Under the pieces are notes generated by a model, which was not told the origin of the DNA, made no database searches, and saw nothing but the letters and a program-made list of their open reading frames with translations. Positions 1 through 6,565 of a stretch of DNA of 28,337 bases are shown in pieces. This stretch comes from CAYLJO01 sp964383905. GTDB lineage: Bacteria; Acidobacteriota; Blastocatellia; Pyrinomonadales; Pyrinomonadaceae. The stretch lies in NCBI GenBank assembly GCA_964383905.1, contig CAYLJO010000061.1:1-28337 (forward strand). Reading direction: 5' to 3'. Numbering within the stretch: the first letter of the stretch is position 1; each line of letters begins with the position of its first letter. The translations under genes and the position numbers were made by a program.

Positions 1-321
1 CTAAGCAAGTAAGAGATGCTCCTTAAGATAGTGATTACCTGATCACGTGTGGTTGCGTTTCCATTACATTGATATTACATCATCATTGCACGGGAGCCCA
101 CGCTCAAACCCATAGTGTGATCCCGGTCGAATCTGTTTACGCAGGCCGACGTACATGCCAGCGCCCCATGACTGAGGCCGAAAGGCGCGAGCACCTGCGC
201 TTGGGTTGGTCGCCGAGTGGTTGCATTCGCAGGAGAATGGGAAAGGAAACTGTTTGTAGCGAAGTCGCCACAGGGCGCTGTTCACGCAGTGGCCCCGATC
301 TTTATTGGAAGTCAATATGGG
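1..321. other. No recognisable gene at the left edge
   Basis: I see no convincing gene here. Short open frames exist on both strands, but none shows a domain, a signal peptide or a good ribosome site. The stretch adjoins a decayed DUF4214-like tail and other broken genes, so it is probably degraded sequence. Confidence 0.4.
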
Positions 322-540
322 TCAACGCGCCCTGCCGCCGTCAGCGTTCGTGTAGGCCGCAGCAGGACCGAACCGCTTCCGGTATTCCTCCGAGGTGATG
401 AACACACGGATCATCCCTTTAAAGCAATTGGGTCTAGGGCGTTCATCATCCCCAGCCAGAAGTCGTACTCCTCTTGCATCGGGGTTCTCGCCTCAAATAG
501 CCGAAGTGCTGTATTAAGGGATAAAGTTAAAGGAATGCGT
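322..540 (-). pseudogene. C-terminal remnant of a DUF4214-like protein, frameshifted
   Basis: On the minus strand one frame reads EEYDFWLGMMNALDP and the next reads MIRVFITSEEYRKRFGP before a stop at 322-324. Together these match the tail that I recall for DUF4214 repeats (FW...N, then a hydrophobic RAFI-like stretch ending in EYRxRFGP), a module often found in large secreted or surface proteins. The two halves lie in different frames around 415, so at least one indel has occurred, and no start or upstream domain is visible. The remnant overlaps the putative start of the methyltransferase fragment on the other strand. The family call comes from memory of the motif and no search was run. What the parent protein did cannot be told. 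Confidence 0.42.
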
Positions 541-1158
541 AAATGGATCGGACGTCTAATGCCAAAATTGTTTGGAAGAACCCAAGAAGTTCGCCATCCC
601 TCCCGGGAGCGTTGGGATCTTCAAACTCTTATTGGTCACGAGGCCGAAGAGCTTCAGAGTATTCCAAATCTGATGTGCAACACTGAAAACCTATTACCCG
701 TTAGTGAAGTAAGAATGGAGGAGATTTTTGGTTCTCAAAAGACAGAAAGGGAATGGGACACAACTAAGCGGACAATTCAGATATTTGAAGTCTCGGATGG
801 GACCGGAGGAGTGAACCCTGGTGATAGAAGAGCAATCTATTACCTGATAAGCCATTTCAAGCCCCGTTCCGTTTTAGAGATCGGCACTCACATCGGCGCC
901 TCTATGATACACGTTGCCGCAGCGCTTCATAAGCTTCAAGAATCAGAAAATAACGGGCAGGTCAGCTTAGTTTCAGTAGACGTCACAAACGTCAATGACG
1001 CGGTCCTGAAACCCTGGTTAAATTATGGAACAAAGTATTCACCGATTGAAATAGACGTTATTAGAAATAAGGTTTTTCGCTCATCGGCGCAAGGCACGTT
1101 TGCGATAACACACGCGCAGATTATGACAACCTGTTGCTGCTTCCATGAAACGATCTGA
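535..1158 (+). pseudogene. Class I SAM-dependent methyltransferase, truncated by an IS remnant
   Basis: The ATG at 535 follows an AAAGGA-like site; a longer open frame upstream (from 217) shows no sign of being protein. Residues ~95-125 contain NPGDRRAIYYLI followed by VLEIGTHIGAS, the glycine-rich SAM-binding motif I, and residues ~143-152 (VSLVSVDVTNVND) look like the second strand with its acidic residue. Homology seems to stop near residue 172 (YSPIE). The last ~40 codons, from about 1050 on, read antisense through an IS5-type transposase tail and are not methyltransferase. The catalytic half of the Rossmann fold is therefore missing and the gene is very probably dead. The substrate is unknown. 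Confidence 0.65.
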
Positions 1159-1287
1159 ACATTCCCTTCGCCGGTTGCGCAATGTCTCTTTGACACATCG
1201 CGCACGCTTGATGCCACAGATCGCATGCTCGACTCGGACGCGCACGCGCGACAGCGCTCGATTGTGCCATAAACATTTAGCTGATTT
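1081..1287 (-). pseudogene. IS5-family (DDE_Tnp_4 type) transposase, C-terminal fragment
   Basis: The minus strand reads HNRALSRVRVRVEHAICG, then IKRARCVKETLRNRR, then EAATGCHNLRV and a natural stop at 1081-1083. This is the hallmark C-terminus of IS5-type DDE transposases: the RVRVEHAI..IKR block carries the catalytic Glu, and the protein ends in HNLRV plus a basic tail. Only about 65 codons remain; further upstream the frame meets a stop and no DDE aspartates are seen. No terminal inverted repeats could be picked out. The fragment abuts the point where the methyltransferase stops being recognisable, so insertion of this element probably broke that gene, and most of the element was later lost. 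Confidence 0.72.
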
Positions 1288-1415
1288 TTATTCAATTCAA
1301 CTTCAAATAGATTTAGAGATAGTCCTTGTAAGCTGTGGCTGTTTTGGGATGATAGGACTAGGCCACGACTGGTTGAGAGGTTAACTGTCCATTTAGAATC
1401 TGCCATAAGTACGAG

Positions 1416-1694
1416 TTGGCCTTATCCATTCTGTTGCGGGAACAGTTAGATGCTCAGAATTTGCGCTCCAAGGTGGCCGCGCTTAAAGCTAAGCTTAAAT
1501 ATGGAAGCGAAGAGAAGGGCGGATTTACGGCGCACTCATTCCGTCAGGCGCGCATCTCTCGCCTTGCAGAACGCGGTCTGCCGCGCGAAACTATTATGAA
1601 GCTCTCCGGCCACACGAGCATTCAAGGTATAGAACCTTATCTGCACGCCACGCCAGAGTCAATTAAATTCGCGGCACAACTCATAACGGGGTGA
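1416..1694 (+). pseudogene. Tyrosine recombinase/integrase, catalytic C-terminal fragment
   Basis: The frame contains AHSFRQARISRLAERG (the HxxR box), LSGHTS (the second His box) and EPYLHATPES with the nucleophilic Tyr, in the order and spacing of phage-type integrases. The first catalytic Arg, the Lys region and the N-terminal DNA-binding domain are absent. The frame is open upstream only to about 1377, and TTG at 1416 is just the first possible start. The fragment therefore cannot be an active recombinase. It is another mobile-element relic next to the IS5 remnant and marks an old integration site. Confidence 0.65.
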
Positions 1695-1739
1695 TGGCTT
1701 TTGACGGTGAGCGGGGTAAATGGGGTAGCTCAGGTAACA

Positions 1740-1762
1740 GAGGTGGCGGATTCCGCCGCCTC
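1740..1762 (+). terminator. GC-rich hairpin before the tryptophan operon
   Basis: A 10-bp stem (GAGGTGGCGG with CCGCCGCCTC, one G-T pair) encloses a 3-base loop. There is no T-run after it, so termination is only one possibility. It lies between the integrase relic and the dioxygenase start and may insulate the operon or sit in its leader. Confidence 0.35.
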
Positions 1763-1809
1763 TAAACCCTTGAATAAACGACAACTTCCGCCAGCAGAGA
1801 GGGTTAGCC

Positions 1810-2661
1810 GTGATTGAGCCTTTATCCTACAATAATTATCTTCGTGTCGGAGACCTGATTAAGCTGCAGGAGTGTCTCTCCGATCCGGCCCATCACGACG
1901 AGCTGTTATTCATTACCATCCATCAAACTTACGAGCTCTGGTTCAAGCAGATTCTTCATGAGATCGATGCGGCCGTCGAGCGGATGAATGAAGACCGCGC
2001 CGCGGCCGCCGCGCACATACTCCACCGCGTTGTCGAGATCGAAAAGATTCTGGTCAACCAGATTCACATCCTGGAGATGATGACGCCGATCAGCTTTCTC
2101 GGTTTCCGCGACGGACTGAACCCCGCGAGCGGTTTTCAGTCCATGCAGTTTCGCGAGATCGAATTCTCTTCCGGCCTGAAAGATGAACAGATCCTGCGCG
2201 AGTTTCGTGATGACGAGTTTGCCTACCCGCGGCTCACCGCGCGTTACAATGCGCCGACGCTGAGAGACGCTTTCTTCGCACTGCTCAGGCGCCGCGGGTT
2301 TGATGCGCCCGCCGACGATGCGACACCCGGTAAGGAAGAACAGAAACAGTACGCTAAGCGGACGCGCGCGGTGGTTGAAGTTCTCACGCACTTCGAGGAG
2401 CGTGGCGAAGAGTTTCAGCTGGCAGAACGCCTCATCGAACACGACGAGTATTTTTCTCTCTGGCGCTTGCACCACATCACAATGGTCGAACGGATGGTCG
2501 GCGCAAAACGCGGCACGGGCGGGTCGGAAGGCATCGGATACTTGCGCACCACGCTTCATAAACGGTTCTTCCCTGAATTATGGGAGGCGCGCACCTACCT
2601 CGACACAAAGCATGGCGCGGGGGGCTGCCCCTTCACAGGCCATCAAGAAGGCGATGCGTGA
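1810..2661 (+). CDS. kynA: Tryptophan 2,3-dioxygenase
   Basis: Heme enzyme of the cytoplasm that opens the indole ring of L-tryptophan with O2, giving N-formylkynurenine, the first step of the kynurenine pathway. The 283 residues match the usual bacterial length. HQTYELWFKQ (residues 38-47) holds the distal His of the substrate pocket. GFRDGLNPASGFQS (98-111) holds the Arg that binds the tryptophan carboxylate. LWRLHHITMVERMVG (217-231) carries the proximal heme His, most likely H222, and KRGTGGSEGIGYL (233-245) is the loop closing the site. The start is GTG at 1810, preceded by GAGAGGG at good spacing. It is the first gene of a co-directional group with the CoA ligase and thioesterase. Formamidase (kynB) and kynureninase (kynU) are not in the window. 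Confidence 0.97.
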   Translation: MIEPLSYNNYLRVGDLIKLQECLSDPAHHDELLFITIHQTYELWFKQILHEIDAAVERMNEDRAAAAAHILHRVVEIEKILVNQIHILEMMTPISFLGFRDGLNPASGFQSMQFREIEFSSGLKDEQILREFRDDEFAYPRLTARYNAPTLRDAFFALLRRRGFDAPADDATPGKEEQKQYAKRTRAVVEVLTHFEERGEEFQLAERLIEHDEYFSLWRLHHITMVERMVGAKRGTGGSEGIGYLRTTLHKRFFPELWEARTYLDTKHGAGGCPFTGHQEGDA

Positions 2662-2733
2662 TCGGGCGTGAAAACCGGCCGTAAAGATCACCGGACGCAA
2701 CGTACTGACCGAGGGCGTAACCACCCGTTAAGT

Positions 2734-4287
2734 ATGAAGATCGGATTCCCCGAAAGGTTCAACATGGCAGATTACTTCCTCTATCACAACGTGGAGGAAG
2801 GTCGCGACCGTAAGATATGTCTCTACTTCAACGACGAGACGTACACGTACGGCGAAGCGGCGCGCATGTCGAATCGTGCCGGCGCGGCGCTGCGTGAGCT
2901 CGGAGTTGACATTGAAGACCGCGTGCTGATTGCGCTGCCGGACTGCCCGGAGTTTGTCTGGACATGGTTCGGCGCCAGCCGGATCGGGGCGGTCATCACA
3001 ATGGTCAACCCGCTTCTGCCCGCCGCCGACTACAGGTATTACCTGGACTATACGCGCGCCCGTGTGGCCGTCATCAGCGAATCAATGCTCGGGGCGTTCG
3101 AAGAAGCGGCCGAAGACGCACGTCACCTTCGCCACGTGATCGTAGTCGGGCGTGAGCACGGTAATTTTTCATCATTCGAGCAGTTGACCTCAGTAATGCC
3201 GGACCACGTCACGCCGGCTGACACACACCGCGACGACACCGCGATCTGGCTTTTTACCTCCGGCTCGACGGGCCACCCGAAGGGCGCTGTGCACCTGCAT
3301 CACGACCTCCCGTACAACACGGAGGCCTACGCCAAGCGCGTGCTGGGTGTAAACGAAAATGATCTCACCGTCTCCGTACCGAAGCTCTTCTTCGGGTACG
3401 CGACGGGAACCAACCTTCTCTTCCCCTTCGCGGTGGGCGGGGCGACGGCGCTCTTTGCCGAGCGCTCGACGCCGGAGAAGATGTTCGAGGTGATCGAGCG
3501 CTTTCATCCGACCATCCTGACGAGCGTGCCAACCATGATCAACGCTATGCTCAGCCTGGGCGGCGCCGCAGAGCGAGATTTATCCGGCCTGCGCATGTGC
3601 CTGTCAGCTGGGGAAGCGTTGCCCGTGGAACTTTACAGGCGCTGGGTGGAGACTTTCGGGGTCGAGATCCTGGACGGCATCGGCTCGGCCGAGATGTTTC
3701 ATATTTACATTACGAACCGTCCGGGCGACGTTCGGCCCGGCAGCCTGGGCCGCGTTGTCGAAGGCTACGAAGCGTTGATTGTTGATGCCCAAGGCAACGA
3801 GGTGCCGGCGGGCGAGATGGGCACGCTGCGCATCAAGGGCGACTCGGCGGCGCTCTGCTACTGGAACGCGCACGAGAAATCCAAAGAGACCTTCGCGGGC
3901 GATTGGTGTATGACGGGCGACCAGTTTCATGTGGATGCGGAGGGTTATTACTGGTACCACGGCCGAACGGACGAGTTGCTCAAAGTCTCCGGCGTGTACG
4001 TCGCGCCCTCGGAGATCGAGAACTGCCTGCTCCGCCACGAAGCCGTGCTCGAATGCGCCGTGGTCGGCCACGACGCCGGCGACGGCCTCATCAAGCCGAA
4101 AGCGTTTATCGTGCTTCACGAAGACTATACGCCCGGCGACCATCTGGCGCAGTCAATCAAAGAGTTCGTTAAGTCTCACATCGCGCTTTATAAATACCCC
4201 CGCTGGGTTGAGTTTGTCTCTTCCATACCGAAAAACGACCGGGGCAAAATTGATCGGAAACAACTGAAAAAGAGTGCCGAATTGTGA
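2734..4287 (+). CDS. Benzoate/2-aminobenzoate-CoA ligase family protein
   Basis: AMP-forming acyl-CoA synthetase of 517 residues that should activate an aromatic acid with ATP and CoA. The A3 loop TSGSTGHPKG is at ~175-184, the A5 motif GIGSAEMFHI at ~315-324 is of the form seen in benzoate-CoA ligases, TGD is at ~394-396, the hinge GRTDELLKVSG at ~410-420, and the catalytic Lys is in RGKIDR (~K505). ATG 2734 is chosen because the family usually begins PERFN-x-A-x-YF just after it; the in-frame GTG at 2668 adds a poor leader, and ATG 2764 (better ribosome site) would cut the conserved start. Next to tryptophan dioxygenase, anthranilate (2-aminobenzoate) is the likeliest substrate, but benzoate or hydroxybenzoate cannot be excluded. 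Confidence 0.9.
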   Translation: MKIGFPERFNMADYFLYHNVEEGRDRKICLYFNDETYTYGEAARMSNRAGAALRELGVDIEDRVLIALPDCPEFVWTWFGASRIGAVITMVNPLLPAADYRYYLDYTRARVAVISESMLGAFEEAAEDARHLRHVIVVGREHGNFSSFEQLTSVMPDHVTPADTHRDDTAIWLFTSGSTGHPKGAVHLHHDLPYNTEAYAKRVLGVNENDLTVSVPKLFFGYATGTNLLFPFAVGGATALFAERSTPEKMFEVIERFHPTILTSVPTMINAMLSLGGAAERDLSGLRMCLSAGEALPVELYRRWVETFGVEILDGIGSAEMFHIYITNRPGDVRPGSLGRVVEGYEALIVDAQGNEVPAGEMGTLRIKGDSAALCYWNAHEKSKETFAGDWCMTGDQFHVDAEGYYWYHGRTDELLKVSGVYVAPSEIENCLLRHEAVLECAVVGHDAGDGLIKPKAFIVLHEDYTPGDHLAQSIKEFVKSHIALYKYPRWVEFVSSIPKNDRGKIDRKQLKKSAEL

Positions 4288-4321
4288 GTACGGAATGCAG
4301 AACTGATTCATCATTTCCTCC

Positions 4322-4735
4322 ATGCCTTTCTCCACACGTATCAAGGTACGGTTCGGCGACGTAGATCCAGCGGGGCTGGTCTATTACCCGCGTATTTTTC
4401 ATTACATGCACGTCGCGATGGAGGAGTTCTTCGCCGCGCGCTGCGGGATCGGCTACGAGAAATTGATGGCAGATGAACGCGTCGGCTTCCCCACCGTGAA
4501 CGTGCGGGCAGAGTTTTTCGCGCCGCTCGTCTACGGCGATGAGGCTGACGTGGAGGTCTTCGTCTCCCAAGTGGGCCAAAGCTCGGCAACCTTCGAATAC
4601 AATATTCGGCGTGTAAGAGATGGTGAGATTTGTTCCCGGGCCACACACGTTCACGTGGCGATGGACCTTGACTCGCGCCGCGCCATCCCCATTCCTGAGA
4701 AATATCGCCGCGCCTTCGCCGGCAGCGCTGCTTGA
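4322..4735 (+). CDS. Hotdog-fold acyl-CoA thioesterase (4-hydroxybenzoyl-CoA thioesterase type)
   Basis: 137-residue single hotdog domain. The motif FGDVDPAGLVYYPRIFHY (residues 11-28) matches the 4HBT family, and D15 corresponds to the catalytic Asp in the second D of the GDxDPAG motif. The helix that follows (HVAMEEFFAARCG) and the strand RAEFFAPLVYGDE are also typical. The gene starts 34 bases after the ligase stop on the same strand and is probably co-transcribed. It would hydrolyse an aromatic acyl-CoA, either as the last step of the branch or to free CoA from a dead-end ester; having a ligase and a thioesterase side by side suggests intermediate steps encoded elsewhere. Substrate not provable from sequence. 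Confidence 0.9.
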   Translation: MPFSTRIKVRFGDVDPAGLVYYPRIFHYMHVAMEEFFAARCGIGYEKLMADERVGFPTVNVRAEFFAPLVYGDEADVEVFVSQVGQSSATFEYNIRRVRDGEICSRATHVHVAMDLDSRRAIPIPEKYRRAFAGSAA

Positions 4736-5039
4736 GCGCGGCCGCCGGTCTCTATCCTCATCACCATGCCAGACGACGGGTGAGCAGGCGACCCGCTGGA
4801 CGATCACCTTTACCGCCCAGCAATTAAATGTCCTGAGCGCATACTTCGCGGCCGGACATGATATTGCGTTCGGCATCGATCCGGACTGCCACTTCTGGAA
4901 TAACGGCATCACGTTCAGCATGACGACGGCGAATAGCCCGGCGCCGGTGCCGGAGCCGACCACGATGGCGCTCCTCGGAACCGGGCTCGCCGGTCTCTAC
5001 TATCGCCGCCGCCGGTCAAAGGCACGGAGTGAGGCATAG
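4736..5039 (+). pseudogene. Orphan C-terminal tail of a PEP-CTERM protein
   Basis: The frame ends with VPEPTTMALLGTGLAGLYY followed by an RRRRSK-rich tail. This is a complete PEP-CTERM sorting signal: a Pro-Glu-Pro, a hydrophobic helix and a basic end, recognised by exosortase in the inner membrane. About 55 residues before it (FTAQQLNVLS, then FGIDPDCHFWNNG) look like the end of a secreted beta-rich domain. There is no signal peptide or start codon after the thioesterase stop; the frame stays open only by running out of phase through the thioesterase gene. It is best read as the 3' end of a gene whose 5' part was deleted. Confidence 0.62.
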
Positions 5040-5061
5040 AAACTTGTCAGATAGTGTCTGT

Positions 5062-5109
5062 AAAAAGATCGGCGCGGACGGACTCTCACCCGTCCGCGCC
5101 GATCTTTTT
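5062..5109. terminator. Bidirectional intrinsic terminator, 20-bp perfect stem
   Basis: Arms 5062-5081 and 5090-5109 are perfect reverse complements around an 8-base loop. The stem starts with AAAAA and ends with TTTTT, giving a T-run in both directions. It separates the plus-strand tryptophan operon and PEP-CTERM tail from the convergent minus-strand response regulator and should stop transcription from both sides. Confidence 0.9.
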
Positions 5110-5137
5110 CCGGCACTGCTAGGGCCTCTTACCGGAC

Positions 5138-6565
5138 CTATTTAATACGACGATCCAGATTGTAATCGCGCAGCCGGCGGTAGAGAGTGGACGGGGATAT
5201 GCCAAGGATTTCCGCGGTCTTGCCGCGGTGCCAACCCGTCTGCTCAAGCGCGGCGAGGATTTGCTGGCGCTCGACTTCGCGTAATGATGCGGGCGATGCG
5301 GGGGCCGGGGGAATCTGCGTTGCGGTGTCGGCTGCGGTTTTGGCCGCGCCACTCTGAGAGGCGATAAACGCCGGGCCGGAACCGGCCGGCTGCCGCGTGA
5401 CTTCAGGCGGTAAGTCGTCGGGCGTGATTCGGCCCTGGTTGGCGAGGATAATGGCCCGCTCAAGACAGTTTCGCAACTGGCGCACGTTTCCGGGCCAACC
5501 GTAAGCGCGCAGCACATCAAGCGCCTCCGGCGTGAGCTCGGGCGGATTCGCGCCGCCGAGCTGCTTTAAGAGGTGGCGTGCCAGCGGCTCAATGTCTTCA
5601 GGTCGATCGCGCAGGGGGGCCAGATCAATCTGGAACCCGTTAATGCGATAAAGGAGGTCCGAGCGGAACGTGCCCTCAGTCACCACCGCTTCAAGGTTCC
5701 GATTGGTCGCGGCGACAATGCGCACATTGACCTCGACTTTGCGCACACCGCCAACGCGGAAAAAGGTCCGCGTCTCAATGGCGCGCAGGAGCTTGGCCTG
5801 AAGTTGCGGCGGCAGTTCCGTCACTTCGTCAAGAAAGAGTGTGCCGCCATCGGCCAGCTCGATCAGGCCCAGCTTGCGCCCTTTGGCGCCCGAGAATGCG
5901 CCGGCCTCGTAACCGAAGAGTTCGCTCTCGAGGAGCGTCTCCTGAAACGCGGCGCAGTTGAGGTCAATGAACGAAGCGTCCGCCCGGTTAGATAAACGGT
6001 GGATGGCGTGCGCGATCAGCTCCTTGCCCGTCCCCGACTCGCCCGTAATCAGCACTGAAGCCTCCGAGGGCGCGACGCGTTCGACGAGCCTGACCGCCTC
6101 GCGCATCGCTTCAGAGGTCGCGATGATTTCCGGCATCGCCGATTGGCGGGCCAGTTGCTCGCGCAGGCGCTGATTATCCACACGAAGGCGGCGCTTCTCG
6201 GCCGCCTGCTTGACCAGCGCGTCGAGCTCCGTGATGTGATACGGCTTCGAGAGGTAATCATAAGCGCCGAGCTTCATCGCCTCGATCGCCGTCTCGACCG
6301 TGGCGTGGCCCGTCAGCATAATTACTTCGGGCGGGTTCGGTCGCTCGTGGACGCGGCGCAGCAATTCCATCCCGTCCATCCGCGGCATGTTAATGTCGCA
6401 GAGCAACACGTCAACGTTGCCCTCTTCCAGTCGCCGCAGCGCCGCTTCGCCGTCGGGCGCAACCTGAACTCTGTAACCCAGGCGCTGGAGCTCTCGCTGG
6501 ATCACCAGGCGCAGGTTGGCTTCATCTTCGGCGACAAGGAGTCGCGCGCTTTGCATCTCACTCAA
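5138..6565 (-). CDS. Sigma-54-dependent NtrC/AtoC-type response regulator
   Basis: 475 residues in three parts. A receiver (6-120) has acidic E13/D14, phospho-acceptor D57, T85 and K107. The AAA+ ATPase has Walker A GESGTGKE (175-182), Walker B GGTLFLDE (240-247) and the FRSDLLYR arginine-finger region (300-307). A Fis-type helix-turn-helix follows a Pro/Ala-rich linker (429-470). It should bind enhancer-like sites and remodel RNA polymerase with sigma-54. The sigma-54 contact loop reads GAFSGA (222-227) instead of the usual GAFTGA. The start may be TTG 6565, overlapping the kinase stop, or ATG 6556, three codons inside. The overlap implies translational coupling with the kinase. Target genes are not identifiable here. 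Confidence 0.95.
   Translation of the reverse strand: MSEMQSARLLVAEDEANLRLVIQRELQRLGYRVQVAPDGEAALRRLEEGNVDVLLCDINMPRMDGMELLRRVHERPNPPEVIMLTGHATVETAIEAMKLGAYDYLSKPYHITELDALVKQAAEKRRLRVDNQRLREQLARQSAMPEIIATSEAMREAVRLVERVAPSEASVLITGESGTGKELIAHAIHRLSNRADASFIDLNCAAFQETLLESELFGYEAGAFSGAKGRKLGLIELADGGTLFLDEVTELPPQLQAKLLRAIETRTFFRVGGVRKVEVNVRIVAATNRNLEAVVTEGTFRSDLLYRINGFQIDLAPLRDRPEDIEPLARHLLKQLGGANPPELTPEALDVLRAYGWPGNVRQLRNCLERAIILANQGRITPDDLPPEVTRQPAGSGPAFIASQSGAAKTAADTATQIPPAPASPASLREVERQQILAALEQTGWHRGKTAEILGISPSTLYRRLRDYNLDRRIK

Noticed and set aside
64..315. 83-codon minus-strand frame at the left edge
   Set aside because: No domain, odd composition, and it lies in degraded sequence.
4620..4735. 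Start at 4620 for the PEP-CTERM frame
   Set aside because: This part overlaps the thioesterase out of phase and reads as nonsense; only the segment after 4735 resembles a PEP-CTERM protein.
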